Source: Sulfurimonas sp.
GTDB taxonomy: Bacteria; Campylobacterota; Campylobacteria; Campylobacterales; Sulfurimonadaceae
Direction of reading: 5' to 3'
NCBI RefSeq assembly: GCF_028713515.1
Contig: NZ_JAQTOD010000002.1
Coordinates: forward strand, 304,501 to 368,500
Length of the DNA: 64,000 nt
The position numbers were made by a program, and so were the translations under genes. The notes under the pieces were generated by a model. It was not told where the DNA came from. It was given only the letters and a program-made list of their open reading frames with translations, and did no database searches. Below, piece after piece: positions 44,808 to 53,497 of the stretch (positions are counted from its first letter, which is position 1; each line of letters begins with the position of its first letter).

Positions 44808-45734
44808 TTATTTACTTAAGCTAGTGATATATGCACTAACAGCTTCTTTTTGTTTAGCATTAAGTCTATCAAACTTAGGCATTGTACCAATGCTACCTTT
44901 TTTACCATGACTAAGGATATTTGTTACAAGCGTAGTATTAAACTCTTTAAGGTTTGGCCCCATACTATCTACGCCTTTGCCATCAGCACCATGACACATA
45001 ACACAAGTTGCAGCGAACACATCAGCACCCACAGTGCCAGTTAATCCTTTTGAAACATATGTAGCAAGAGCTTCTATTTCTGCATCTGTGATTGGCATAC
45101 TAGTAGTAGCGTTAATCAAGCCATTACGATCAGGCATCGGCATCTCCATACCAAGGAGCTGGTTATTTGAGCCATTTTGAAGAACATGCTTAACAGAAGC
45201 TGCTGCGATTCTATGGTTTAAGTCAGCTGCTCTACCACCAATTCCATCGGCTTTTAGACCATGGCATACTTTACACTCAGCAATAAATACCGACTCGCCC
45301 ATATCAACTAATTTTTTGCCAGTTATATCTTTATACTGTGCTTCAAATTTCTCATTATGAACTTTTGTATCTTCGTTGTACTCACCAATTTGTGAATATG
45401 AATTTACTGGATAACCAACAGTAAGATACCACATACCCCAAGTCATCGTAAGTAAAAACATAACAGCCCAACCAGTAGGTAAACTGTTTTTAAACTCGCC
45501 TATGCCATCCCAATTCTCATCTGCAAGGTCACCGCTTGCTTTGTCTGTTTGCATTTGACGAACATACTTAATTACAACAAATGCTGAAATCATAACAAGA
45601 GCAATAGCGCCTGTAACTGCAAGCATATTGACTATATCGCCATTAAAACCGCCATGTGAACTCGAAACAGACAGATATGTAAAAAGTAACATAAACGCTG
45701 CAAAAATGACTCCCCCAAGATAAAGCTTATTCAT
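44808..45734 (-). CDS. ccoP: cbb3-type cytochrome c oxidase subunit III (diheme)
   Basis: The 308-residue protein has two N-terminal spans (LGGVIFAAFMLLFTYLSV and MLAVTGAIALVMISAFVVIK), a further span (WAVMFLLTMTWGMWYL) and two c-type heme sites, CKVCH and CVMCH. Distal Met ligands lie in EMPMPD and TMPKFD. It passes electrons from soluble cytochromes to CcoO/CcoN. It is fourth in ccoNOQP, 9 bp after ccoQ. Confidence 0.96.
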   Translation of the reverse strand: MNKLYLGGVIFAAFMLLFTYLSVSSSHGGFNGDIVNMLAVTGAIALVMISAFVVIKYVRQMQTDKASGDLADENWDGIGEFKNSLPTGWAVMFLLTMTWGMWYLTVGYPVNSYSQIGEYNEDTKVHNEKFEAQYKDITGKKLVDMGESVFIAECKVCHGLKADGIGGRAADLNHRIAAASVKHVLQNGSNNQLLGMEMPMPDRNGLINATTSMPITDAEIEALATYVSKGLTGTVGADVFAATCVMCHGADGKGVDSMGPNLKEFNTTLVTNILSHGKKGSIGTMPKFDRLNAKQKEAVSAYITSLSK

Positions 45735-45743
45735 ATATCTCTC

Positions 45744-45968
45744 CTATTTTTTCTTTGTACCCTCAAGAGGTACATTTTCGTCAGGTATAGCAGATACTAG
45801 AGCATCTTCTATATCATCTTTTAGTGCCATATTGCTATAACTCTCATAATCAACCCCGTCAGCATCTTTCCTTTTGCTATATAGATGATATATATATCCA
45901 TAAAGCACTAGAACAAGTAGCGTTATCAGTACAAAATACCCGTAAGCTTGAAGTTGAGCAATATCCAC
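45744..45968 (-). CDS. ccoQ: cbb3 oxidase small subunit CcoQ
   Basis: The 74-residue protein has one membrane span (YGYFVLITLLVLVLYGYIYH) and a charged cytoplasmic tail ending PLEGTKKK. CcoQ stabilises the CcoNOP complex. Identification rests on size, topology and its place between ccoO (9-bp gap) and ccoP. Confidence 0.9.
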   Translation of the reverse strand: MDIAQLQAYGYFVLITLLVLVLYGYIYHLYSKRKDADGVDYESYSNMALKDDIEDALVSAIPDENVPLEGTKKK

Positions 45969-45977
45969 TTTCGACCT

Positions 45978-46670
45978 CTACTTTAGACTATTTAAGTATG
46001 CTATAAGGGCTACTATCTCAGGGATTTGACCATTTGCAACAGCATCTTTAACATCTTGGTCTCTCATATCAGCTGCAATTACTTTTGCTTCTTCTAAAGC
46101 AATTGACTTTGCCTCTGCAACACTCGCACCCATTTTAACAGTCTTACTAGAACCATCTTTCATAGAAACTGGCTTGTTATAAGGAACACCAAAGTTTTTT
46201 GCTACTGTTAGTTGCTCAGCATAGGCAGTCTCTATATCACTTTTGTTTGTAAATAACCAGCGATATGCAGGCATTATAGAGCTAGGAACAACAGCCGATG
46301 GCTCCTTCATGTGATTTTCATGCCAGTCAGTAGTTCTATAGTTACCAACGCGCATCAAATCTGGACCAGTTCTTTTTGAACCCCACAGGAATGGGCGGTC
46401 ATATGCATACTCACCACTTAAAGAGTAGTGACCATAACGATCAGTCTCTGATTTAAATGGGCGAACTAATTGTGAATGACAAGCATTACAACTATTTTTA
46501 ATATAAATATGACGACCTGTCAACTCTAAAGTAGAGTATGGAGCAGTACCAATCACAGGACGAGAAGCTTGAGCAAAGTTCGGAAGAATCTCTATCAGAC
46601 CAGCAAACGCAATTACCAAAAACACACCTACCGCAAAAAAGAACGGATGTTTTTCTAACCAATGAAACAT
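45978..46670 (-). CDS. ccoO: cbb3 oxidase subunit II (monoheme)
   Basis: The 230-residue protein is N-terminally anchored (FFFAVGVFLVIAFAGLIEIL) with one heme c site NSCNACHSQLVRPF and the family block GPDLMRVGNYRTTDWHENHM. It shuttles electrons from CcoP to CcoN. The ribosome site is AAAGGATAAAAT, 15 bp after the ccoN stop. Confidence 0.97.
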   Translation of the reverse strand: MFHWLEKHPFFFAVGVFLVIAFAGLIEILPNFAQASRPVIGTAPYSTLELTGRHIYIKNSCNACHSQLVRPFKSETDRYGHYSLSGEYAYDRPFLWGSKRTGPDLMRVGNYRTTDWHENHMKEPSAVVPSSIMPAYRWLFTNKSDIETAYAEQLTVAKNFGVPYNKPVSMKDGSSKTVKMGASVAEAKSIALEEAKVIAADMRDQDVKDAVANGQIPEIVALIAYLNSLK

Positions 46671-46685
46671 ATTTTATCCTTTCTA

Positions 46686-48179
46686 TTAAGCGCCCATAGG
46701 CGTAGCATTTTGAAGTTCTCTCTCTTCAACAGGGCGAGAAGACATTGTTTTGTAAATATTATAAGCAAACATTAAAAAACCTATCAAGTATAATAGACCA
46801 CCAACACCACGAATAACATAGTATGGATGTAAAACGGTTACAGTATCAATAAACGAATAAGCTAAATTCCCAAACTCATCATGTGCACGCCACATCATAC
46901 CTTGAGTAATTCCTGAAATCCACATAGATGTAAAGTAGAGAATAACACCCAAAGTCTGTATCCAGAACTGTGTAGCCATTAATGATTTAGAGTATAACTC
47001 TCTCTTGAAAACTCTAGGAGCCATATGAAATAGCGCAGACATAATCATAAAGCCAACCCATCCAAGAACACCATCATGAACATGTCCAACAATCCAATCC
47101 GTAAAGTGTGCTATTGCATTAACTGACTTAATAGCCTGAATAGGGCCCTCTAATGTAGAGAACATGTAGAAAGTTGAAGCAAGCACCATAAACTTAATTA
47201 GTGGAGATGCAGCAACTTGTTGCCATTGACCTTTCATTGTAAGAAGCATATTTATAGCTGAACCCCAAGATGGCAAAATCAATATAACAGAAAACACGGA
47301 AGCCATTGTCTGCATCCAATCAGGAACAGTTGAATAGAGCAAGTGGTGCCCACCAGCCCATAAATAAACAAACATTAGACCCCAGAAAGATAAAAGTGAG
47401 AGTTTATATGAGTAGATTGCTTGACCTGACTCTTTTGGTAAAAAGTAGTAAATCATAGCAACAATAGGAACAGTAAAACCAAATGCAACTGCATTATGCC
47501 CATACCACCACTGAACCAGTGCATCATTTGTACCTGAATACATAGAAACCGAATGATACCAACTACCTATACCCGTCTCTCCAGCTGGAGATGTTGCTAA
47601 CATTGTCGGAATTTCCATATTATTAAAGAGATAAAGCATCGCTATACCCAAGAATGTAGCTATATAGTACCAAACAGAGATGTATAATGATTTCTCACGG
47701 CGAATACCGATAAGACCAAACATACTTACTCCAAATAGCACCCAAACAACAACGACACCAATGTCAATTGGCCACTCAAATTCAGCATACTCTTTTGAAG
47801 TTGTAACACCAGCAAAGAGTGAAAAAACTGCTGCTGCAACAACTACTATATAGAGCCAGAAGTGTAATTTACCTACAGACATTAATAATTTTGATTCAGC
47901 CATTGATACTTTTAGCACCCTTTGACCGACATAATACCAAGTAGCAAAAACACCACTCAGCGTAAAACCAAATATAACTGCGTCAGTATGAAGCGGACGA
48001 AGACGGCTGAAATTCGTGTATTCTGCTAATTTATCGCCTAGGATTAAATTAATTCCAGGAAAAGCTAACTCAAATGCTAGGATTACACCAATGAGCATAC
48101 CGACAATACCTAAAACAACAGTTGTAAGCATAAACATCTTTGCAACTGTATAGTCGTACTCTAATGGACGATTAACCAT
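46686..48179 (-). CDS. ccoN: cbb3 oxidase catalytic subunit I
   Basis: The 497-residue protein has about 12 spans and the heme-copper oxidase ligands. Examples are RPLHTDAVIFGFTLSGV (low-spin heme His), WWYGHNAVAFGFTVPIVAMI (Cu-B His), GGHHLLYSTVPDWMQ (Cu-B His pair) and WIVGHVHDGVLGWVGFM (heme His pair). It reduces oxygen with very high affinity, fitting a microaerobic organism. It is first gene of an eight-gene unit; the ATG at 48179 follows AAGGAGTCTATAT. Confidence 0.98.
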   Translation of the reverse strand: MVNRPLEYDYTVAKMFMLTTVVLGIVGMLIGVILAFELAFPGINLILGDKLAEYTNFSRLRPLHTDAVIFGFTLSGVFATWYYVGQRVLKVSMAESKLLMSVGKLHFWLYIVVVAAAVFSLFAGVTTSKEYAEFEWPIDIGVVVVWVLFGVSMFGLIGIRREKSLYISVWYYIATFLGIAMLYLFNNMEIPTMLATSPAGETGIGSWYHSVSMYSGTNDALVQWWYGHNAVAFGFTVPIVAMIYYFLPKESGQAIYSYKLSLLSFWGLMFVYLWAGGHHLLYSTVPDWMQTMASVFSVILILPSWGSAINMLLTMKGQWQQVAASPLIKFMVLASTFYMFSTLEGPIQAIKSVNAIAHFTDWIVGHVHDGVLGWVGFMIMSALFHMAPRVFKRELYSKSLMATQFWIQTLGVILYFTSMWISGITQGMMWRAHDEFGNLAYSFIDTVTVLHPYYVIRGVGGLLYLIGFLMFAYNIYKTMSSRPVEERELQNATPMGA

Positions 48180-48245
48180 ATATAGACTCCTTAAAAATTT
48201 AAAACGATTTTGTTTAATTTAGTAGATTTCTTTCATAAACTCAAG

Positions 48246-48305
48246 CTATGCAACTACCACTATAAGCCAATATGCAAAAATGCTAAAGTTTTGAAATAGC
48301 ACCAT
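48246..48305 (-). CDS. Possible 19-codon leader ORF upstream of ccoN
   Basis: ATG at 48305 to TAG at 48248-48246 encodes MVLFQNFSIFAYWLIVVVA, an almost wholly hydrophobic peptide, preceded by AAGG at 5-nt spacing. It lies in the 5' region between the ccoN start and the TTAAC repeats. It could be a leader peptide or simply chance in AT-rich DNA; coding is unproven. Confidence 0.2.
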   Translation of the reverse strand: MVLFQNFSIFAYWLIVVVA

Positions 48306-48371
48306 CTAAGCCTTGTGGAAATGAAACGTGGGGCTACAAAAGAACTCTATAAACCAATCAACAATAATATA

Positions 48372-48472
48372 TTAACAGTATAAATATTTAACGATTCTTA
48401 ATTAATGACATTTTTATGACAAAATTAAGAAAATATATGGGTTTGTTAATTTTATTAACAATAAATTAACAA
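48372..48472. promoter_or_regulatory. TTAAC repeat cluster upstream of ccoN
   Basis: The 397-bp carA-ccoN interval contains TTAACAG (48372-48378), TTAACGA (48388-48394) and a perfect inverted repeat TTGTTAA-N5-TTAACAA (48443-48461). A third TTAACAA (48466-48472) lies exactly 11 bp after the last one. Direct repeats at about 11 bp are typical of OmpR/PhoB-type response regulators. The target would be the ccoN operon. The rest of the interval has no clear gene. Confidence 0.4.
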
Positions 48473-48572
48473 TTTTTTGCTTTATGTTAAATACTATATT
48501 TGTGATTTATTGATGCTCTAGGTAAAGTAAACTTTGAAAGGATAAGATTAATAGATAGTTAAAAAGGTGGTG

Positions 48573-48601
48573 GTTTTTATCTTTTTATTAAAGATAAAAA
48601 C
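48573..48601 (-). terminator. Hairpin overlapping the carA stop codon
   Basis: GTTTTTATCTTT (48573-48584) and AAAGATAAAAAC (48590-48601) form a 12-bp A/T-rich stem, 5-nt loop, spanning the last carA codons. The minus strand then reads CACCACCTTTTTAAC, so termination is plausible but the stem is weak in G+C. Confidence 0.5.
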
Positions 48602-49716
48602 TCATTGAAGATATATCTACTCTCTTTTGGTCCAGGACTAGCTTCTGGATGGTGTTGAACCGAGAATATTGGAGAATTATTATATTTTAATCCTTCTATT
48701 GTGTTATCAAAGAGGTTCACATGTGTGACTTCTGCAACCTCGATAATATTTTGAGGAACATTGTAGTTATGATTTTGAGCAGTAATCTCAACTAATCCAG
48801 TTTTAACATTTTTAACAGGATGGTTTCCGCCGTGATGACCAAACTTCAGCTTATATGTATCATATCCATGAGAGATAGAAAGAAGTTGGTGCCCTAAACA
48901 TATACCAAACATAGGAATTTTAGCAGCTATCAATTTTTTTATCTGCTCTTGCTCTTTTTTTAACACCAATGGGTCACCAGGTCCGTTTGATAAAAATACT
49001 CCATCTATCTCTTTTTTATTATACCTCTCTATCAAAGCATCTGCACTAAAACTATTTGGAACAACCTCAACACCCATCTTTGCACTAACGAGCTCATTTA
49101 AGATATTAGCTTTTACTCCAAAATCAAGCACTACAACATTTGCTTCTGGTGTTGGCGCACTCTCGTAAGCAAATTCACGATCACTATATGTTGATTGAGT
49201 ATGCTTATATGCGACTTTCGTACTAACTTCTTCTATATAGTTTACATCTTCTATTCTAGGTGAGTTCTCTAAAATCTTCTTTAGCTCATTTTTATCACTA
49301 ATCTTAGTTGAAGCTATCATCATCATAGCTCCCTCTTTTCTTATTATCTTAGTTAAAAATCTTGTGTCAATATCACATATTCCCATGATATTTTGCTCTT
49401 TTAGAAAATTACTAAGCGAGCCTTCTGCTCTAAAATTAGAGTATCTGTCTTGATATTTTCTAACAAGCATTCCCTTAGCATGAGCAGATCTACTCTCCAT
49501 ATCTTGAGAGTTTACACCAACATTTCCTATCTCTGGAGCTGTAAAAGTTACAAATTGACCGGCATAAGATGGATCAGACATAACTTCTTGATATCCGCTC
49601 ATTGAAGTGTTAAAAACTATCTCTCCAACAACAGTACTATCTGCACCAAAGCTCTTCGCCTCTAAAAAAGTTCCATTTTCAAGATATATCCATGCTTTTG
49701 TTGTAGCTAAACTCAT
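48577..49716 (-). CDS. carA: Carbamoyl-phosphate synthase small chain
   Basis: The 379-residue glutaminase subunit supplies ammonia to CarB for pyrimidine and arginine synthesis. The N-terminal domain has GEIVFNTSMSGYQEVMSDPS. The C-terminal class I glutamine amidotransferase has FLSNGPGDP, nucleophile GICLGHQLL (Cys), and SVQHHPEASPGP with the catalytic His and Glu. carB is not adjacent. It starts 3 bp after the DUF507 gene and shares its promoter region. Confidence 0.97.
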   Translation of the reverse strand: MSLATTKAWIYLENGTFLEAKSFGADSTVVGEIVFNTSMSGYQEVMSDPSYAGQFVTFTAPEIGNVGVNSQDMESRSAHAKGMLVRKYQDRYSNFRAEGSLSNFLKEQNIMGICDIDTRFLTKIIRKEGAMMMIASTKISDKNELKKILENSPRIEDVNYIEEVSTKVAYKHTQSTYSDREFAYESAPTPEANVVVLDFGVKANILNELVSAKMGVEVVPNSFSADALIERYNKKEIDGVFLSNGPGDPLVLKKEQEQIKKLIAAKIPMFGICLGHQLLSISHGYDTYKLKFGHHGGNHPVKNVKTGLVEITAQNHNYNVPQNIIEVAEVTHVNLFDNTIEGLKYNNSPIFSVQHHPEASPGPKESRYIFNEFLSLIKR

Positions 49717-49719
49717 CCT

Positions 49720-50271
49720 TTACTCCAATCCTCTTTTTGTTAACTCTTCTTTATATAGTTTTTCATATAAAATTTCGAACTCATCCGTTCCAGGAACATA
49801 TCTTTTTTTGTATGTTTTGATTTTGTCCATAATAAAGCCATCTAGCTCCGAAGCTTCTTTTATAAATGATGTTATTGAGTTATAGATAATATTTTTTATG
49901 CGATTTTCTGTTACATCAAAGTGAATCAAATCCTCTTCATAAAGCTCATCTAATATTTTATGAGACAAATCTGAATATCGCTCTTCGTAGTTCAATATAA
50001 TGCCAAACTCTGGAGCAAGTTTTTTCTTGATCATAAAGAACAGTTGTCTCTCATCAACAAGATTAAACTCTATCGCCTCTTCATTTTCATCACAAATTTG
50101 GTTTACTTTCTCTTCTAATGCCATCTCTTGGATTATATTTGCGGTTAAGACTTTTTCTGCTTCATACGCCACTGGCTCAAGACCTTTTGTCATTGTAACA
50201 ACACCACTTTTATTTAAGTCAATTGCAATTTTGTTTGATATATGAGGTATAGTTTTTGGTGATATTTTCAT
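49720..50271 (-). CDS. DUF507 family protein
   Basis: The 183-residue, mostly helical protein has no membrane span. It shows the DUF507 arrangement: MKISPKTIPHISNKIAIDLN start, RQLFFMIKKKLAPEFGIILN and the repeat-like half ENRIKNIIYNSITSFIKEAS. The function is unknown. The pairing DUF507-carA next to flagellar and purA genes is conserved in Campylobacter, which supports the call. It is transcribed from the region with the ACTAA/TTAGT array. Confidence 0.85.
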   Translation of the reverse strand: MKISPKTIPHISNKIAIDLNKSGVVTMTKGLEPVAYEAEKVLTANIIQEMALEEKVNQICDENEEAIEFNLVDERQLFFMIKKKLAPEFGIILNYEERYSDLSHKILDELYEEDLIHFDVTENRIKNIIYNSITSFIKEASELDGFIMDKIKTYKKRYVPGTDEFEILYEKLYKEELTKRGLE

Positions 50272-50282
50272 TATTGACCTTG

Positions 50283-50365
50283 ATTATACTAAGTTACACT
50301 AACTGTTGTTAGTTTGGCTTAGTACTAAAATAAATTTTGTGATTTTACAATAACTAAGGTTAGTT
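50283..50365 (-). promoter_or_regulatory. DUF507-carA promoter with ACTAA/TTAGT operator array
   Basis: A minus-strand TATAAT (50288-50283) lies 12 bp from the DUF507 ATG. Over the next 80 bp come seven ACTAA/TTAGT half-sites. They include three perfect dyads: ACTAAC-N4-GTTAGT (50298-50313), TTAGTACTAA (50319-50328) and AACTAA-GG-TTAGTT (50352-50365). The first dyad covers the -35 position, as expected of a repressor operator. The cognate regulator is unknown. Confidence 0.6.
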
Positions 50366-50420
50366 TATGATTAGAACAGAATGCTTTTATAGTAAAAATT
50401 ACTCTAAATTCTTCTGCGTA

Positions 50421-50945
50421 TTAGTTATTTTGAGGTATTCTTGATAATATCAGCGTAAGACTAGAAGCTTTTTTCGGATCCATTTTAGTTAAAATTTTTC
50501 CAACTGCTTTAGGATTAAGTAGCGCCATTATCTCTGCTGCGTCCTGTGGCTCCATATTTTCAAGAACTCTAGCGGCTGATGCTTCTTTCATTTTTGAGAA
50601 TGTCTGAGTGATATTGTTCATTTTTTTACTCTTAATCTCTTTTAAAATCTCTTCGTTTCTCTTTAGCATACTTCTTGTTGACTCTTCTCTTGATTTTACC
50701 TCTGCTAATTTTCTTGATACAACTTCATCTTCTTGAGATATTTTTGTCTCTTTTTTTCTAAGTAGATCTTCTGTTGCGCTCTTTAGTGAGCTTATTGCTT
50801 GCTTCTGCTCATCCAATCTCTCAAGCTCTACAAGAAGTTCACTCTTTCTGGCTTTAAAAATTTCAGTACACTCAAACAGTTTGTCTTTTGCCCAAAGCGA
50901 GCTCATTGTGCCCATGATAAAAATTGTTAATAATAGTAATTTCAC
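50421..50945 (-). CDS. MotE-like flagellar motor chaperone
   Basis: The 174-residue product begins with GTG overlapping the fliJ-like stop (TAGTG). It has a signal or anchor segment (KLLLLTIFIMGTMSSLWA) and a long coiled coil (about 30-105). The C-terminal helical domain is LENMEPQDAAEIMALLNPKA followed by KILTKMDP, the MgtE-N/FliG-like fold of MotE. MotE helps stator proteins fold and localise. Placement after fliJ supports a flagellar role. Confidence 0.75.
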   Translation of the reverse strand: MKLLLLTIFIMGTMSSLWAKDKLFECTEIFKARKSELLVELERLDEQKQAISSLKSATEDLLRKKETKISQEDEVVSRKLAEVKSREESTRSMLKRNEEILKEIKSKKMNNITQTFSKMKEASAARVLENMEPQDAAEIMALLNPKAVGKILTKMDPKKASSLTLILSRIPQNN

Positions 50946-51364
50946 TATCTGTTTCCGCCTTTATATGTCATGAGTGCAACCTCATCTAAATCTTTTGCTT
51001 CAGCTATTTTTCTTCTTGTGAGCTCTTTTTTTATCTCCTCAAGTTCAAGATAGTTAAATTTTTCATACTCAATCATATCAAGCTTTAGTCTCTCTTTTGC
51101 TTTATACATCTGCTCTTTTGCAAACTCTAGCCAATTTTTGTTATGTAAAATCGTCTCTCTTTGTGAACCAAAAAGTACTCTTGAAGCCAAGATATCGCCT
51201 ATTTTTCCGCTTTGTGGGGTTTGTATCTCATCAAGAGATTTATATGACGCCTTAAGTGCCGAAGTAGCACTGTTTAGATTTGTATTTGCTTGTTGCATAG
51301 CCTGCTCGCTCTTTTGCATACTACTTTTTTTGAGTTTAACCAATGAAGTAAAGCGAGTTTTCAA
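50945..51364 (-). CDS. fliJ: FliJ-like flagellar export chaperone
   Basis: The 139-residue, almost entirely coiled-coil protein begins MKTRFTSLVKLKKSSMQKSE and continues KAKERLKLDMIEYEKFNYLE. Length and coiled-coil layout match FliJ, which activates the FliI export ATPase. The sequence is weakly conserved in the family; synteny with a MotE-like gene is the main support. It starts 20 bp after purA. Confidence 0.65.
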   Translation of the reverse strand: MKTRFTSLVKLKKSSMQKSEQAMQQANTNLNSATSALKASYKSLDEIQTPQSGKIGDILASRVLFGSQRETILHNKNWLEFAKEQMYKAKERLKLDMIEYEKFNYLELEEIKKELTRRKIAEAKDLDEVALMTYKGGNR

Positions 51365-51384
51365 AAAGCTATCCTTTTAAAAAT

Positions 51385-52635
51385 TTAAAGCACTATTGTA
51401 TCTGCTCTCTCTGGGGAAGTAGAAATTATACCAACTTTCGTTTTTGTAATCTCTTCAAGGTGCTTAATGTACTCTCTTGCCTCAAGTGGTAAATCCTCAA
51501 ATCTCCTAACGCCAACAGACTTATCCCAACCCTTAAATGTTTTATATACAGGTTTTACATCATCTAAGTTTTCTGGTAGATAATCTATCTCTTTGCCGTC
51601 AACTTCATAGGCAACACAAACTTTTATCTCTTTAAAGCCATCCAAAACATCAAGTTTCATAAGCGCTAGTTCATCACAACCATTTAAGCGACTTGCATAT
51701 CTACAAGCAACGGCATCAAACCAACCGCATCTTCTAGCTCTTCCCGTTGTAGTTCCAAACTCATGACCTTTTTTACGAATCTCTTCACCATCTTCACCTA
51801 AATCCTCGCTAGGAAAAGGTCCATTTCCAACACGAGTACAGTAAGCTTTTACGATTCCCGTAACTTTTCCTATATCTTTTGGATTTATACCAAGACCAGT
51901 ACATGCACCCGCACTAACTGTAGAGCTTGATGTCACAAACGGGTATGTTCCGTGGTCAATATCAAGCATTGTCCCTTGCGCGCCTTCTAGTAGAACTTTT
52001 TTGTTCTCTTCATCTAACGCTTTCCAGACCATATTTGTTGTGTTTGTTATAAATGGAGCAAGCTTGTTTTTATAGCCCTCTAGCTCAACCAACAAAGCCT
52101 CTTTTTCTGGAGTTTTTATCTCAAAAACATCAAAAATTGCTCTGTTTTGCTCAAAATACTCTAAGATAGAATCACAAAGTTTTTTTGGATTTAACAGTTC
52201 GCCAACTCTAACTCCGATGCGGTTTATCTTGTCAGAGTACGCTGGTCCGATTCCCTTTCCAGTTGTGCCAATAGCTTTGTCGCCTTTTAGTTTTTCGCGA
52301 GCTTGGTCTATCATAGAGTGGTAAGATAAGTTCAGATGCGCTTTATCTGAGATAAAAAGTCTACCCTCAAGGTTCTCGAACTGCTCCATCTCTTTTATGA
52401 TTGAAGAGGGAGATAAAACAACGCCATTTCCAATGATGTTTATGGCTTTTGGATTTAATACACCTGATGGAACAAGATGAAGTGCGTATCTTGTGCCATC
52501 AACCCAGATAGTATGTCCTGCATTGTGTCCACCTTGACTTCTGCAAACCATATCATACTTTTGAGCAAGCATATCAACTATCTTACCTTTCCCCTCATCG
52601 CCCCACTGGATGCCTACTATTAAATCTGCCTTCAT
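51385..52635 (-). CDS. purA: Adenylosuccinate synthetase
   Basis: The 416-residue enzyme joins aspartate to IMP with GTP, the first step to AMP. The GTP loop is [38 protein letters not shown] and [17 protein letters not shown] are the family signatures, and the C-terminal [10 protein letters not shown] is intact. It lies 13 bp after the hisZ-like gene, a common pairing. Confidence 0.99.
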   Translation of the reverse strand: MKADLIVGIQWGDEGKGKIVDMLAQKYDMVCRSQGGHNAGHTIWVDGTRYALHLVPSGVLNPKAINIIGNGVVLSPSSIIKEMEQFENLEGRLFISDKAHLNLSYHSMIDQAREKLKGDKAIGTTGKGIGPAYSDKINRIGVRVGELLNPKKLCDSILEYFEQNRAIFDVFEIKTPEKEALLVELEGYKNKLAPFITNTTNMVWKALDEENKKVLLEGAQGTMLDIDHGTYPFVTSSSTVSAGACTGLGINPKDIGKVTGIVKAYCTRVGNGPFPSEDLGEDGEEIRKKGHEFGTTTGRARRCGWFDAVACRYASRLNGCDELALMKLDVLDGFKEIKVCVAYEVDGKEIDYLPENLDDVKPVYKTFKGWDKSVGVRRFEDLPLEAREYIKHLEEITKTKVGIISTSPERADTIVL

Positions 52636-52648
52636 TATTTCCCTTTTT

Positions 52649-53497
52649 TTACTTTGCTTTTGTCTCTATCAATATATCTGTATAAATCGCAAAACCCACA
52701 GAACTAAGCTCTGAATTTTTATATCTTCCGCCCTGCGCATAAACCTGATTTTTATCTATAACTCTAAAAAATAGCTCGTCATAATAGAGCATGTCTGCAT
52801 AGTACATTGGTGCTAAAACGCTTTTTTTAGAGCCAATCTCAGAGCTTAATTCTTTCATCTTGAGAAGTTCAACTTTTATAGCCTCAGGAGCAATCATGAG
52901 AAGCTCATTAATCTGCTCAACATGTTGAAGATAGACAAGTTTTTCTAACCACTCAACTTTTAAAGATAAAAATTTCTCTATATTTACATGCTGAAAATCC
53001 TCAATGCTTAACTCTTCAAAAAGTGAAGTTATAATTTTAGGAATCTTAACATTTGAGATTTGAACCAACGGATAGACTTCTAATTTGTCAAAAATCTCTA
53101 TCGCTATATTTAAAACCGACGAGAGTTTTCTCTCGTCCATAAACTCGGCACCAATCTGATTTTGCTCATCAGTTGGATAGCGAAAAACACTCTGGATATA
53201 GAACCATTTTTTGTGTTCCGTATTTCGTCCCAGTCTCTTTTCTATAATGCGAACAACATCTATTGTCGAGTCTGCTCTTAAAGATATTGAGTTGTTTTTC
53301 TCATCATTTACTCGTATAAGTTCTCTCTCATCTGCGATACTTTTATGCTGATGATATGAAAAAACAGGAGTTACAATCTCTTCAAAACCACTATCATACA
53401 AAATTGAGCTAGCAAGATTTTCTATCTCTCTTTTTATCTTAGCGCTTTTGCCGAAATAGAGTTTTGAACCCTCTGGAATCTCATGTTCTAAAATCAT
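52649..53497 (-). CDS. hisZ: ATP phosphoribosyltransferase regulatory subunit-like protein (HisZ)
   Basis: The 282-residue class II aminoacyl-tRNA-synthetase-like protein has motif 2-like [20 protein letters not shown] and a C-terminal [20 protein letters not shown] as in HisZ/HisRS. It lacks the anticodon-binding domain. HisZ allosterically activates the short HisG in histidine synthesis. It is shorter than typical HisZ (about 320-390) and diverged. Its role depends on whether the genome carries a short HisG. It abuts the aminotransferase stop. Confidence 0.75.
   Translation of the reverse strand: MILEHEIPEGSKLYFGKSAKIKREIENLASSILYDSGFEEIVTPVFSYHQHKSIADERELIRVNDEKNNSISLRADSTIDVVRIIEKRLGRNTEHKKWFYIQSVFRYPTDEQNQIGAEFMDERKLSSVLNIAIEIFDKLEVYPLVQISNVKIPKIITSLFEELSIEDFQHVNIEKFLSLKVEWLEKLVYLQHVEQINELLMIAPEAIKVELLKMKELSSEIGSKKSVLAPMYYADMLYYDELFFRVIDKNQVYAQGGRYKNSELSSVGFAIYTDILIETKAK

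Noticed and set aside
48349..48362. FNR box upstream of ccoN
   Set aside because: Only one half-site (ATCAA) is present; the partner reads TATAA rather than TTGAT.
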